From positions 3,849,501 to 3,913,500 of the forward strand of contig JAQFVV010012446.1 of assembly GCA_028023455.1 (NCBI GenBank): DNA of 64,000 nt. The letters are read 5' to 3'. The translations under genes were made by a program, and so were the position numbers. Positions 23,561 through 36,371 of the stretch are shown here, in pieces; within the stretch, counting starts at the first letter, position 1, and each line of letters begins with the position of its first letter. This stretch comes from Epiperipatus broadwayi (taxonomy: Eukaryota > Onychophora > Udeonychophora > Euonychophora > Peripatidae). Below the pieces are notes generated by a model, which worked only from the letters and a program-made list of their open reading frames with translations, had not been told where the DNA came from and made no database searches.

Positions 23561-25120
23561 AAAATTAACAGACCAATTAAATTGTATGTGAATACATTTA
23601 CATACAATTAATAACTCTCTATCTATAAACATAAATGACAACTAATTAAGCTGTTCAACATGATTTTAGATTGTAGTAAAATATGTTTGACAACTAATTA
23701 TAAGGACTAATTTAAAATAACTATAATTTTAAGTCTTTTGATGACAATTGTTTACCAATAAAATTTTAAATATTTCTATAGTTTTAATTTAATCATAATA
23801 TTAATAAATTATTACTTTGACACTTTTGAAATTAATTCATCTGACAGACTGCATGTAAAAAGTCTCACAATCTGGCAGAGGGCCAAGACACATCTTGAAC
23901 AGCTCAATTCTTTATCATTTTCATAAGATTTATTGATGAAATTTACTTTTTTTTATTCTATAACCTAGCAAACATGAGACCACACCACTGATATTATACA
24001 TAGGTTTAACATTGAACAATTATTATTAATTAAAATTTAAAATGTTAGTTAATTGACTGTTTAAATAAGGCTTGAAAAACACTGAGCCTAACCATAAGGT
24101 TGGAATATATAATAAAGTTGGCATGATAATCACACTATGGGCCACACACACATGCACACACACATATATAAAGGAGTTGTCATGATAATAACACTGACGA
24201 ATATTTAAATCTCTTTTGATATATATCTTTGGACTTATTAGCTGCCCTTTGTCAAACTATATTTTCTATTTTGATAAAAATTTGATTGTTTTAAGCGACT
24301 AAGCACATGCAATTATCTTTATATATATTAGTTAATTTAGAAGTAAACATTTTAAAATGTTATTCAAAATTAGAAATTTTGAAGGTCAAAAATACTTTTA
24401 AATTGATTGTTTTTCCTTTTGTATGTTATCTGATATGTTTTCAAATAGATGCTTAATTATCAAATAAAAGACTCTACTGATGAGTGATTAACCTTGCTTT
24501 AGTATTCGTCTAATGATATTAATAAGAGTTTGGATATTGTTTGTCAAGTTAGTATATAATTATATGCAGTTTTCATCATTCATGCAAAACAAATTCGGCT
24601 GTCCACAGTGCTTTATGTCTGGGGAACTTAATCTAAATCTTAGCGTATCACATACCATTTAAGATTTCATCTAGTTCTTCCGTAGGAATTAACATCGATG
24701 AAATTTTTTTTTTTAACTTTTGAAATTGAGAAGAAACATTTATAATTTAATTGAGCTGAAATTTAAATTACTAGAAAAAAATAAAATTAACAGGCATGAT
24801 TGTAAATTATTGTTTTATTTTATTTAGATTTAAAAATCAATAAGTAATGATTTGGATTATTTAGCAAACAATTAAAATAAAGTTTAAAGAAATTGGTTTA
24901 TATATATGTTAAAAAGCTATTTATTTTTCAACCATCATTATCCCCTTATTGTCGAATTGTTTAAACTTTGCTGTATTTACGTTCACATTTAAAATCGTAT
25001 CGGATAGTAAAACTTTGAAATAGTGAAAAATGATATTGTTACATTCTTATTTACCTTTGTCAAACTCACTCCACTTGCAACTTTGACACAATCCACCTCA
25101 GATAAATTCAATGAAGATAT
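23560..25120. other. AT-rich, no feature recognised
   Basis: A short CA/TA microsatellite near 24145-24170 is the only distinct item. Confidence 0.45.
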
Positions 25121-25124
25121 ACTT

Positions 25125-25200
25125 GAGAGATAGTGATCTGTACCAACTGATGAGTGCTGGTTCAGCATTAAATGCATCTTGGGGGTCATTTGTCTTTTAT
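25125..25200 (+). mobile_element. Family C fragment with damaged hammerhead core
   Basis: GATCTGTACCAACTGATGAG, then GTGCTGGTTCAGCAT, then TAAATGCATCTTGGGGG. CTGATGA is intact (25147-25153) but the GAAA box reads TAAA. Confidence 0.6.
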
Positions 25201-25379
25201 TGTATCTTTATTTATATGAATTTAAAAAGAATGGGGAAGTATGGAGGTTGTTTAATATATTTATGAAAAATAATATATTTGGTTTACATTTTACAAATTT
25301 GTTCATATTTAAGAAATATATATTGAATATATAAGCAAAACATAACTGACACACTAATTATGAATCTGTATTTTTATTT

Positions 25380-25870
25380 TGTTTAGTTGCTAAATTATGA
25401 AAATCTATTATGATAACTATATATGGTAGATAGATATATAAATCATATTATTTATATGTTTACATAATAAGGACCGGAACACATGAAAATCGATTATCAT
25501 TATATATGGTAGATACTATGCATATACAAATCACTAAAATGTTTATATAACAAGGTCTGGCATACATATAATGTGTCTATATTTTTAAATTATTCAGTTA
25601 CTAAATTAAGAAAATCGATTGTGATCACTATATATGGTAGTTAGTTGCATATAGATATATGTTTATAAAAATAAAACCTAGTATTGTACCGGTCAAAACA
25701 TGTTTATCCAGCTAACATGAGCTGGAACTCACAAAATGTACTTCAAACCCAGTAAAGTCAGAGATTTAGATCAAAGACCATCCTGAATTCGAACCCACTC
25801 TCTAAGCCCCAGATCTAACACCTAATGAATAACATAATAGTGATGGCACATGAGAATTAATTTTAATCCG
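25380..25870. repeat. Loose tandem repeats and a tRNA-like SINE scrap
   Basis: TATATATGGTAGATA, AAAATCGATT and TGTTTA.ATAA words recur at roughly 60-110 bp intervals (25400-25660). At 25685-25870, on the minus strand, GGGTTCGAATTCAGG resembles a B box. Related AT-rich words recur near 28790 and 33745. Confidence 0.4.
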
Positions 25871-26224
25871 GCCCACTAGCAAAGTGTGAGAAGACAGTGA
25901 GACATCTATTACTATGACTAAACTAAAATATATATAAGCATGGCTGTACTTTTGGAAGTGGAGAAAAGAGGAATTCGAACTACTCAGACAAATTGGATAA
26001 TAAAATTATAGTTTAATATAGTGACAAATTATTATACATTTATAAAGTAATTGCAAACATTAGTATGTGCGTGAATGAGCAAGCGGTAGATGATTACATA
26101 ATGTCATTCACGCTATTATTTCTCATATGCTCTTTATTAGCTAAATAATATATTATAAATAAGCACACATCTTTGGTGGGTCCAATATTAAGATGCCAAT
26201 CAACTATTAGAAGGAATTACATAA

Positions 26225-26345
26225 TATGGCCTTTAACGCTTTGATTTACGGTTCTGAGACATGGTGACTAACATAGTACTTCGGGGAGCATTCTGAGATT
26301 CATTATAGATATAATATAAACCATTTTCACACCATTACGGTCATG
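26225..26345 (+). pseudogene. LINE C-terminal scrap
   Basis: One frame reads ALIYGSETW then stops, followed by a weak continuation to about 26340. The LxYGSETW word is the hallmark just after the RT domain of RTE-like and related LINEs. Nothing further can be joined reliably. Confidence 0.5.
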
Positions 26346-26716
26346 AAAATACATAAAATATATTTGAAAAACATATCTGATTATATGATAAAATACTTAA
26401 TGAAAATTCTTTTAATTAGCGCTGGTAAGAAAAACGCTTTATTTTCCCCAAGGCAAATAGATACTCTTAAATGGTGGGATTATATAAGACTGAAATAAAT
26501 TTAATGAATAAAACTAGAAGTAGTTGGCATTTATATATATTTTTAAGCAGAGCGCAATTTTAATATTAGAGCACTAAAATGGGGTCATGAAGCAAAAGAA
26601 ACAATAATACGAAGAAGTTTGTGGTGCTGATATAATGGCCAAGAAAGAACATGAAAAGTCATGCTTCTGGACGAGAATGAAGTGGATAGGCATGCCGTGG
26701 TCATCATCGATGTGCA

Positions 26717-26862
26717 GGCCTTTTTTTATACAAAGATAGTGGATGGGAATAGTGTATGCCAGACTTAGGGAATCACCACCAGAGGCCTTTTGATACGAAG
26801 ATAGTGAATATGCATAGCATGTGCCAAACTTATGGGAATCACTGCCAGAGGCAATTTTATAC
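26717..26862. repeat. Tandem repeat, ~67-bp unit, 2.2 copies
   Basis: GGCCTTTTTTTATAC at about 26717, GGCCTTTTGATACGAAGATAG at about 26783 and GGCAATTTTATAC at about 26850, with CCAGA.TTA.GGGAATCAC inside each. Units are diverged. Confidence 0.6.
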
Positions 26863-27029
26863 AAAATAAATGGTTCTGGGAAGTATCAACTATCCTCAGA
26901 ACAAGGCTTGAAAATAAATCTATGGGTTCAAACTTGTCATAACCCCCAGATTAAAAGATTAGAAGCACGTAATATATATATGAAGATAGGCCAAAGGTCA
27001 GCAACGCAGTAATGATAAAGGTCACTAAA

Positions 27030-28900
27030 GACATCGATTAAGTTTACTGCTTTAAAATAAATGACCCTTATTTGAATGCTATAATTTAGACAAATAATAC
27101 GCTATGCCACTAGAATATATATAGAGAGATTTAGATTTCAAATTAATAAAATATATGTTAAGATTTGACCCCCTCCTTTTCTGCTATTTAAAATAAATCA
27201 ATCCCACCCCCTTCGTTGATTTTATAATAACTGTAATATTTAAAGACTGTATTTGATATTTTAAGAGTATGGAACAATAAAATAAAAACTAGCAGTTATA
27301 TATAGAAAACAATTAATAAGTCACCCTTTCAGAATTGAATAATATTTATAAAATAAATAAGGTTTCAAAGCGTTAATTAGCTTGAGTTATGGATTCACCC
27401 TGGGTAGAAAATCCAGAGTTAAACAAATATATATATATATATATTTATATTAAAGCATAAACAAAATGTTGACATAAAAACAATCTTGTGAGTATATTAA
27501 TTAATAACGCATTATATTTTAAAGGGACATTAATAATCTTGATTAATGGAGATTTAATTGAAAAACAAAAGGATTTTAGAAATTAAGTTCGCCAGGTTGC
27601 TGGAAATTGGCATATTAATAATAAGCAAGTAGATATATAAATCAAATAATAAATACATATAAATCAATGACCGCACCAAAGTTAAGGAAAGTTAAGAGCA
27701 TATGAGAGAGAATTAAATTTATAGGAATTACTTAAGAGCAAATTACATATTAAAACAAAAACAAAGTTAAATAATACATTAGAAGAAATCTTGATAGATT
27801 AGTTAGGCTAGATTTAGTTTGAGGTGATGGCTTGAAAAGTTACCTTGCAATTTTAACAGTTCAATTTAAAATATCGCATGTGCTCGGCAATTGAAATGAA
27901 AGTTCTTCGGTGGCAGCAAGCTTCTATTAGCATTCTAAAATTCTTAGGTCGGGCTTTTACTTCACTCTTGGGAGCATGATATAATGGTAGTGGCAGATGA
28001 TGACCCAACAGGGCCGAGAAGGGTGGTGGACTTACTACTACATCTTTTTAAGTTTCACAGTGATGTGTAGTATGTTAACAATACATATTCTCAATAGTAG
28101 CTCATCTGTCTTTTGATTAAAAATTCGGCCATTTTATACTTTTGCCCAGGTATTTCTGGAATGCTTTTAATTACTTAGTTCATTGTTTTTGAAAGATGCA
28201 ACTGTTAGATAACGTCCAAAAATAATTTCAAATCTATTTCCAGATTAGAAATAGATTTGACAAAAATGTTTATAACAAAGAAAATCTTTAATCTTAATTC
28301 TATTTTTAAGTAAAAACTTTAATTAAAAATATCTTCCCCATATTAAAACAATAGTGTTTCCAACCCTTTAATTATTTTAGACAATTAACTGTAGCATCTT
28401 CCATCTTAGATTTTATAAAATATACATTTTAATAAAAAAGGGTACTTTAAAAAGAAAAAGTTTAAAAATGATGTACAATAAAATATTTACAAAAAAATCA
28501 ATATTTTGTTAGTATTTTGCTCCTATATATATGTATTTGAGCTGCACCTACGTACCTTAATAAAAAAGAACTAATAATTAATAGAAAAGAATTAATAATA
28601 ATTTAAAAAAAATTGTTAGTGAAACGTTAAAATTTTATAACTTAGGAGCGCATCTCAAATATATACATAAAATATATATATACGACAAAAGGAATGGGAT
28701 GGGATATAGGGTTTAAACACAGGTGATAGGTGGAAACTTGAAGCTCAATCTCAAGCTAAGATTGACTGCTTCAGTATACATATAATGAGTCTAAATCTTT
28801 AAGTTATTTAGTAATTAAATTAAGACTATCAATTATGATCACTACATATCGACTAATTTAGTAAGTAAATAAATTAAAAAGTGTAAACTCATTATATCTG
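27030..28900. other. AT-rich, one imperfect hairpin
   Basis: An imperfect inverted repeat spans about 28522-28680 (TATGTATTTGAGCTGCACC against GGAGCGCATCTCAAATATA). A TA run lies at 27427-27443. No gene recognised. Confidence 0.4.
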
Positions 28901-29490
28901 TATTGGGCATTCTTATATAAATGTGTATAATGTGATCCCAGGAGGCTATAAAATCACCAGCCAAAGCAGCATCTGCTGGCCAAACATGAAGGTTTCCAGG
29001 AGTCCCTGCTTGCAGATCCAGACTGTCATTCAATGATAACTACAACTGCAGATCATCTTCAAGAGAAAGAAGATTATACGAGTTGGAAGAACTGTTTAAT
29101 TTTAAATGTGACCTTGATGAACTTTGTGCAGTTAGAAGAAAAAATGAAGAGACAGTTGATTTAAAAAAATGGGCATGCATTTTACTATGAAGGCACGAAT
29201 ATTGAAAGTACATGTAGAGTGGGATTCATTATAAATAAATAAAAATGGAAGAACAATGTTGTGGATATTGATGATGTATCAGACAGAATAGCAGGATTAG
29301 TCATTGAAATTAATGGAAAAACCCCAAGTACTGATAATTCAGGTTTATTGCCAACAGGTTGTCATTCTGATGAAGAAGTTGAGGATTTTTATATGAATGT
29401 CCAAAAGGCATTTTAATCAGGCCAAACAATCTTTTAAAATTGTCATAGTAGATTTGAATGTTATAATTGGTGGTGCACTGTGAGCAGATT

Positions 29491-29805
29491 TAGTTCATCA
29501 TCATCACCATCATCAACCATTGTCAATCCATTGCTAGATGAAGGTCTCCCCAAGTTCAATCCATCTTCTTTTATCTTTAGCTTCTCTTCTTCACATCACC
29601 CCTGCACACCTTATTTCATTTATCCATCTGACCTGTGGTCCATTTCTGGGTCTTTTACAATCTCTTGGAATCCAGCTTAAGATTTCAATTGTCCATCTAT
29701 TATCATTTCTTCTAACAATATGTCCAGCCCAACTCCACTTCAGTCTCTTAATTTTTTCAATGAGGTCAGTAATACCTGTTTGTTCTCTTATCCATATAGT
29801 GCGTT
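29491..29805 (-). mobile_element. RTE 3'-end fragment inserted in opposite orientation
   Basis: On the minus strand: WIREQTGITDLIEKIKRLKW, SWAGHIVRRNDNRWTIEIL, PRDCKRPR, RRWIELGETFI and a stop, then QWIDNG, followed by a (GAT)-rich 3' tail (TCATCATCATCACC on the plus strand). It is a 5'-truncated copy of the same or a closely related RTE family, better preserved than its host element, and so younger. It cuts the host endonuclease domain. Confidence 0.85.
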
Positions 29806-30245
29806 TTCGATAATGTGACCCAAATTTGTGGAATTTGCAGGAAAAGCAAAATTGTATATTATGAATTCTTTCATTAAGGAAAAGTCTAACAGAAATTCAA
29901 CACTGGAACAGATCATTGATTAATGAGATGTAAGATGTATGTTAATGCAAAACTAGAGATGCAAAAATTGTTAACAAAAATAATATTCTCAGTTGATATT
30001 CGTACCTTTAAAAACATTCCAATGAATTTAAATTAGAATGTATAAATCATTAAAAAAAATATTAGCAGATTTTGAACATGGTTCAGATTTGAATGAAAGC
30101 AATAGTAAGATAATTGAAACATTATTAAAAAAAGCAGCATTTTACCAATAAATTTTGTACTGAGACAAAACAGTGTATGAAGAATATATATATTCTTTTT
30201 TTTCTTCTTTTACTTTATTTGCATTTCTTCATATATTCATATATA

Positions 30246-30429
30246 TATATATATTGCTTACAATAACTCCCCTCATATACACTTTAATGCAAAAAGAGTA
30301 GAGAAGATTGAGATTGCTCTGATGAAGACTGCAGGACAGTTGAAACTGTCAGGAAAATAAAGGAATCATTAGAAAAAAAAATTTGTATTGAAATGTATAT
30401 GAGCGGAGTTATTGTAAGCAATATATAAG
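30246..30429 (+). mobile_element. TIR element carrying a hammerhead core (family H)
   Basis: The ends are a perfect 18-bp inverted repeat (ATTGCTTACAATAACTCC at 30253-30270, complement at 30405-30422). It extends imperfectly to about 44 bp through CTCATATACA / TGTATATGAG. The interior carries CTGATGA...GAAA. It is inserted in the RTE remnant and has no ORF. Confidence 0.7.
30319..30350 (+). ncRNA. Hammerhead-ribozyme-type core, family H
   Basis: CTGATGA (30319-30325), stem II GACTG-CAGGA-CAGTT, GAAA (30342-30345), C-T-GTC (cleavage-type triplet at 30348-30350). Stem I is weak: GCT against AGG-like bases. All conserved core bases are present. Confidence 0.55.
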
Positions 30430-31001
30430 ATATATATATATATATGATCTATTAAGAAAAATCGAATATATAGAGTTTTGTAAAATAATATAAAAAGAGT
30501 TAATAACAGTATAAGAAAATATAATTGTAAATTAGCAAGGAAACCTGGAGAAGAGAATAAAAGCCTCAAAAATATAAAAATAACATCTTGTTTGGTATTT
30601 AAGACATTTATTTTTGCAATAAGAAGAAAGACTGGGATTATTGCTAAAAGGAGAGATAACGCCATCAAGTATGAGCGAGAGTTCTTCCAAAAAATTATAT
30701 AGCAATAAAAGACATATAAATGAAGTACTCCCTACAGTTACTACATCTTCTGAATTGCTATATTTTAAATGAAGTGGGATATGCAATAAAATCTATGAAG
30801 AAATGAGAAGCTCATGGAAATGATGAAATTTTTAATCAATGTCCTTAAGAAAAGGCAGGTGAAATAATAGAAAAATTGTTGGCCCACTTATATACCAAAT
30901 ATTTAAGTGATAAAGATGTACAAAATAATTGGAAGAATGCAGTAATAATGTTGATATGTACAAAAAGTGATAAAGAAAATATTAGAAATTACAAACATAT
31001 C

Positions 31002-31746
31002 GGTTGTATTTATATATAGGACTATTTCCATCATCTAATATGAGTATTGAATGTCTTTATAAAAATCTAACTTTATTTAAGTATTCCAAATACATTCAAC
31101 TGTTAGTAATAGCACATCAAACAAATTAATATATGCACAACATTTTGAGGGGTATTGTTCTCCCCTCTTCTTCAGATGTGGCTGGCCCGACCAATGATAA
31201 TAGTAGCATGGGAATCGAACAGGGACTCTTAGATTCTTGAGTATTGAATTTTAAGGTAACACTCTAACCAATTGACCCATCCTGTCAGAGACAACAGTCA
31301 CTAGAAATTTCATATACTTATCTATGATATTCCTCCTGATTTCTCCACTTTTTCCTAAGAGCAAAGTGATTAGTACCTTTAAGAAAAAGTGGAGAAATCA
31401 GGAGGAACCTCATAGATAAATATATGAAATTTCTACTGACTGATTTTGGCAGGAGCATTACTTTAAAATTCAATACTCAAGAATCTAAGAGTCCAGGTTC
31501 GATTCCCATGCTAGCACTGTCATTGATCAGGCCAGAAACACCTGAAAAAGAGGGGAGAATAATACACCTCAAAATGTTGTGATATACTAACCTGTTTGAT
31601 GTGCTATTACTAACAGTTGAATGTATTTGGAATATTTAAATAAAGTTAACTTTTTCTAAAGACATTCAATACTCATATTAGATAATGGGAATAGTCGAAT
31701 ATATAAACACAACTAAAAACACCAACAACACAAACCTTCAGGAAAA
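31002..31746. mobile_element. Family A (PLE) foldback, 745 bp, with 12-bp target duplication
   Basis: The near-symmetric hairpin has ends GGTTGTATTTATA and CTTCAGGAAAA. Each arm carries, from outside in, the family A terminus, a degenerate hammerhead-like segment (CTGAAGAAGAGGGG), a tRNA-like segment (CCAGGTTCGATTCCC in the right arm) and a short stretch of the PLE 3' coding end (AAAGTGGAGAAATCAGGAGG). TACAAACATATC is duplicated at 30990-31001 and 31747-31758 and marks the insertion in the RTE. The right end is longer than the left. Confidence 0.88.
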
Positions 31747-32468
31747 TACAAACATATCAGTCATTTTATCAAGTTGATTACAACTCATCTACTGGAAACT
31801 TTGAATTTTAATTGACCAAAAGCTGGATTTAAAAGTGGTTTTATCACAGTGGTCCACATACACGTATTGAGAGAAATTAGACAAAGGACCAATGAATATG
31901 AGATGATACATTATGATTTGGATTTGTAGATTATGCAAAGGTATTTGATCCTATAAGCATTTCTACAGTTATTGAGACTTTAGATCAACAAGATATGGAT
32001 CCAGAGTATTGTCTTATTCTGAAGAATATTTATAAAAATCCAGTAACAACATTTAGATGATGTAGTGATACTAAGAAGATTAATATTGAAAAGTATGTAC
32101 AATAGCATGATTCCATATCACCAAATCTTTTTACAGCTGTTTTACAAGAAGTAATGTGTGGATTAAAATGTAAAGAAAGCAAAGGTAATAGAAGTTAATG
32201 AGAATTTCACAGATAATGTTGTTTTCACAAATAATGCTTTAGAACTTGAAGAGTTGCCAGGTGAAAGTAAGAAAGTAGAATTAAAGGTAAATGCTTAAAA
32301 AAATAAAGGAATGTTCAACAGATTTTCTCAAAAGAAGAAAATAAAGATTGATCCTAATGAATTAGAAGTTCATAACTACATATATCTTATTATTAATGCA
32401 GATGGAAACATAATGGATGAAATTAATTATAGAATTAAACTTGAATGGAGTGCTTTTGGTAGAAATAT

Positions 32469-33272
32469 CACATGATCACCATTTCTTATGCTTGCGCATA
32501 ACTGTTATTAAAACAGGCAAGACTCTCCATCCAGTAGTGTCACTCGGTGCAAGCTAGAGTAATTAATGGATTCCAGAAGATCTAGGTGCAGTGCTGTCAG
32601 ATCCAAGGTTCCTCACTGGCAAAAACCACAAGCTAAAAACTAGTCTGGGAATATTGGATGAGTAGGCATTAGATAGGGATTTTATGCTATATATAATATT
32701 TTTATAGTGTAATTTTCATTACACCATTCTCACACAAAATAGAATGTTTCTATCCATTTTTTAACATTTTGTGGAGGGGTGTAATCATTAACATATGACT
32801 AAAGATATCTTTTTCATATGTCTTTGGTCATATGTTTATGATTGTTACTCCTCAATGTTTAAAAGTGGATGGAAAGCAGTCCCTACTTTGTGTGAGAGTG
32901 GTATAGTGAAAATTACACTACAGAAATATTATTCATTGAATGGATAAATCTAGTCTAATTAATAACTAATAAAAATTATTAATGAAGTGATTTCTGTCAA
33001 AATTGTGGGGGCAAAAAGTTTAACCTATATCAATTAAACTGTAGTATTTTCCTATCTATATATACTGAACAATGATAAATATATGTATAAGAGAATGTGA
33101 TCTGGGCCAAGTGGTGAGTGCTGGTTCAGCATATAGTGTGCATTTGGGGGTATACATGGATGGATAGAAACCAGTCCCTACTTTGTGTGAGAGTGGTGGC
33201 ATGAAAATTACAGTACAGAAATATTATTCATTGAATGGATAAACTCTAGTTTAATTAATAACTAATAAAAAT
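32469..33272. mobile_element. Composite insertion in the RTE: family B fragment, foldback F and family C scrap
   Basis: TAGAAATAT is duplicated at 32460-32468 and 33273-33281. Inside are a family B end (CATGATCACCATTTCTTATG at about 32472, with a damaged hammerhead at 32616-32645), then a foldback F hairpin (32693-32935; ATTTTCATTACACCATTCTC against GAGTGGTATAGTGAAAAT), and a family C scrap at about 33095-33155. Sequences 32861-32982 and 33151-33272 are direct repeats of about 120 bp, so part of F was duplicated around the C scrap. Confidence 0.65.
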
Positions 33273-33920
33273 TAGAAATATGGTAGATGTTTGAAATGGA
33301 AGATTTTTTTTATGTTTTATGAGTTCTTACTTATGGTTCTGACAATTGGACTCTTTTCAGAAGAGCAATACATAGATTTTTGACCACTCAACAAAATATG
33401 GCAAGATATATGTTATGAGGAGCAAACAGAGATCAAAAATGGAATATATGGGTGACAGAACAAACAGGTATTACTGACATCTTTGAAAAGATTAAGAAAC
33501 TGAAGCTTAACTGTGTTTGTACATATTTCCTAGAAAGATGATAATAGTAATCTTAAATTGTATCCAGGAGATTGTAAAAGATCTAGACAGAGGTCACATA
33601 TAAGATAAATGGATGTAATAAGAACATTTGCTGGCGTGATGTGAAGAAGAGAGGCTAGAGATATAGAGAAAATGGATTATATTTTCTTCTTGCAGTGGAT
33701 CGATAGTGGTTGAAAATGATGAGAGTGATATATAGTGATTAGTAATGATTTTTCTTAATTGTTTAATTGATAAATTAAGAAAATTGACTATGACCATTTC
33801 AAAATAGTGTTTTTTTTTAAGTTAATGCATAGCTATATATAGTAACTGTCTGTTTAAAGAAACGCTGAAGATAATTTTTTGTAAGACTTATAGGAACTTC
33901 TATACTTCAAGTATTCAATT

Positions 33921-34018
33921 GTCAAGCGTTGGTGGCCTAGCGGTTAGCATAGGTGCCTTCCAAGTCGCTGGCTCAGGTTCGCTTCCCGGTCAACGCTTTG
34001 ACACACACACACACATAT
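33921..34018 (+). mobile_element. tRNA-derived SINE (family D)
   Basis: GTCAAGCGTTGGTGGCCTAG head with A box GGCCTAGCGGTTAGC, B box AGGTTCGCTTCCC, CAACGCTTTGACAC end followed by (CA)n instead of poly-A. Confidence 0.83.
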
Positions 34019-34019
34019 A

Positions 34020-36365
34020 TAAACATTCAGAAAGAATTGTGCAACAAATCAAGCTATAGTTTTTATAAACTTCAGCCAGTGATTGAAAAGTTTCTATCAT
34101 GAGTTCTTCAGCTCAATGAAAACTTTGTGGTAACTTATTGTTCACTTTTACAATCTGATCTTTTCTGTCTAAGAATAAAAACTTGGTTCCATTTATAATG
34201 ACACATTGTACCGTATTTAATATTCATTTTTTAAAATTCTTTTTACCATTCTTAACTTTGACATTCTGGAAGAGTTCCATTTTGTGGATGTGCTACAGAT
34301 CTCATATATATATACAAACATTCTAATTATTTTAATGAGCACATGCGTACATTTAACAGCTTATCAAACATGTAACGCTAAGAATATAAACCTATCTATG
34401 GAAAAAAAGCTTCAATACAGTATTAAGATAATTCACAAGATAGATTCTTAAAGAATCTTGTAAACGAACTGTAAATAACAGACATATTTTGTTATATTAT
34501 CTTTTATTTGATATGTTCATATCATTGACTGTCCCAGAATCCAACTCGTGATTTATCTGAGAATTTAACTTGTGATTTAGTAACGTTTTCAGACTTGTTT
34601 CTTCCATGAATAGGCTTATGTACAAACATCACAATTTAACCCCTAACCAATATTAACTACAAATAGACTATCACTGTTTTACCTACCAAGACCCTACTTT
34701 TCAAGTATAAAGTAAGACTGCTTAACACACATATATAGTATTCCATCTTCCCGTAGCAGACCCCCCCCCCTCCATTTAGGATAATATATATTTGTTTTGT
34801 GTTGTCTAAAAGTGAGTGCTTGTCCTTTAATTTTGGCTAGTGTTTTGATTGTGAATTGGTGTGTTTAGTTTATTATATTGTGTAGGTTAGCTTTTGGCTT
34901 TTGATATGAAACATATATAAATATTTATTTATGTATGATAATTGAGATATCCAGGCTTTGCTTATAACAAAAATTTATAATTAAAGAAATAAAAAAATAA
35001 TTAAAAACTTGAACAATTAAACGTAATTTAAGAGATAACAAAAGCAATTAGTGAATTAAATAGTTAATGAATTAAGAAAAATACAAGAAAACAGTTAATG
35101 AATTAGAAGTTAATGATTCAAAGAGGTATTATATTTAGAAAAAGTTACGGCAGGGAAAAATATATAATACAGAAAAAAAGTTTATATACTTTTTTTTTTT
35201 ACTTATAAATAATATATATGCTTTTTCAATATTTAATTTCTCAATCAAGAAATATTTTGTTAATGATGTGTATAATTTAACCCGGAGTGTAAGTATTGAG
35301 AAGTATTCAACTAAGTTGTATTATATAATGTCGCCTTTGTGTTTACATACGATACGATCATAATAAACACAGATCGCACAATACGATTAAAGATTTTATT
35401 GAGAACTTATAGGCATATATTTCCACAACCATCCTAATATACCGTTTGCCTGATACCGTTGGTTAGGTATGTAATGTCCAGTTGCCATACAACTATTGAA
35501 ACCAATGACTTCAGGTGCCCTTCTAGCTGTACCCTAACATTTCCAGTTGTACTAGGGTAACTTGTCACGTGTCCAGATACTAGTGACACTTTGAGCAGTA
35601 CCATGTCTCATGTCAGATATCTAACAGCATATTTGGTTTAACCATGAATATGCCTTTGCAATCAAATATAGGGCAACCAGTATAGTATTCATTATTGCCT
35701 GACTATCTCCAAACGGACTACTAATTTATAGGGTTCCTTCCTTAATGGGAACAATCAGACTCACTGAGCATCTTTACCTATTGGCCTGTTTTTTGTCATT
35801 GGTTATATTTTATCTATCCATATATTTATTGGTCTGTAGCAATGAATGCTGAATCCATTTAAGATAAGATTATGATCTGGACAAATCCATTACTTGAAGG
35901 TAAGTTGATCCATAACAGTTGCAAAACAAAGTCATTCCTGAAACATTTTTTTTCTTCCTAACTACTAACCAAAAATTGCTTTCGTTTATGGCAAGAAATT
36001 TGTCATTTGGATTTCATAGAAGTGATTATCCACATAAAATGCTTAATAACAATTTCATTGTTGAAAGATTTTCCAAACAACAATAGAACTGATTATGATA
36101 TTTGGTTTAACACAATAGTAGAAAGTCAGTCTCTGGAAGAACCAGGTCCTCAGATTAATCCCAATTCTGGCATTTCTGGCACTTGGAATTTCATAACTCC
36201 CAACCAATGAAGCCATTAGATTTTTATTATTATTTATCATCCACATTTTTGCCTTGCATGATTTGGTGCAATAGAAGATTGTCAGACTGTGGAGAGTAAG
36301 GTCCTTGGATTGATTCCAATTATGGTAATGGTAATTTATACTCTCTCAAACAATAAATCCATTAG
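34020..36365. other. No gene recognised; moderately complex block at 35330-35870
   Basis: A C-run (34755-34767) and AT-rich sequence precede a block of higher complexity at 35330-35870 that could be an old LTR. On the minus strand it would include AATAAAATC near 35400. I find no partner repeat. Short ORFs at 36007-36246 overlap on both strands and show no domain. 36265-36330 is a family I tRNA-like scrap. Confidence 0.35.
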
Positions 36366-36371
36366 ATTTTT

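Larger units (their letters stand above)
29070..33725 (+). pseudogene. RTE-type LINE, decayed and split by at least four insertions
   Basis: The parts read in order. (1) AP-type endonuclease, 29070-29490: NGHAFYYEGTNIEST, VGFIINK, VVDIDDVSDRIAGLVIEING, HSDEEVEDFY and IVIVDLNVIIG. (2) Endonuclease end and linker, 29815-30180. (3) Start of RT, 30650-30990: SMKK..AHGNDEI, EKLLAHLYTKYLSDK, NWKNAVIMLICTKSDKENI. (4) RT palm, 31759-32459: motif A FVDYAKVFD at 31923-31949, PNLFTAVLQEV, then a damaged catalytic box reading FTDN where FADD is expected, and EYVYLG-like VHNYIYLI. (5) C-terminal region, 33290-33725: VLTYGSDNWTLF, GITDIFEKIKKLKLN and RREARDIEK. Intruders lie at about 29491-29805, 30246-30429, 31002-31746 and 32469-33272. 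Stops and frameshifts make it non-functional. The residue pattern is that of the RTE group of LINEs. Confidence 0.85.

Noticed and set aside
24480-24500. CTGATGAG near 24478 as another hammerhead
   Set aside because: No GAAA box and no stem II at the right distance; a chance match.
28842-29033. Minus-strand ORF with SLDLQAGTPGNLHVWPADAA as a recognisable protein
   Set aside because: The segment looks less random than its surroundings, but I cannot assign it to any family. It lies just upstream of the RTE endonuclease and may be repeat sequence.
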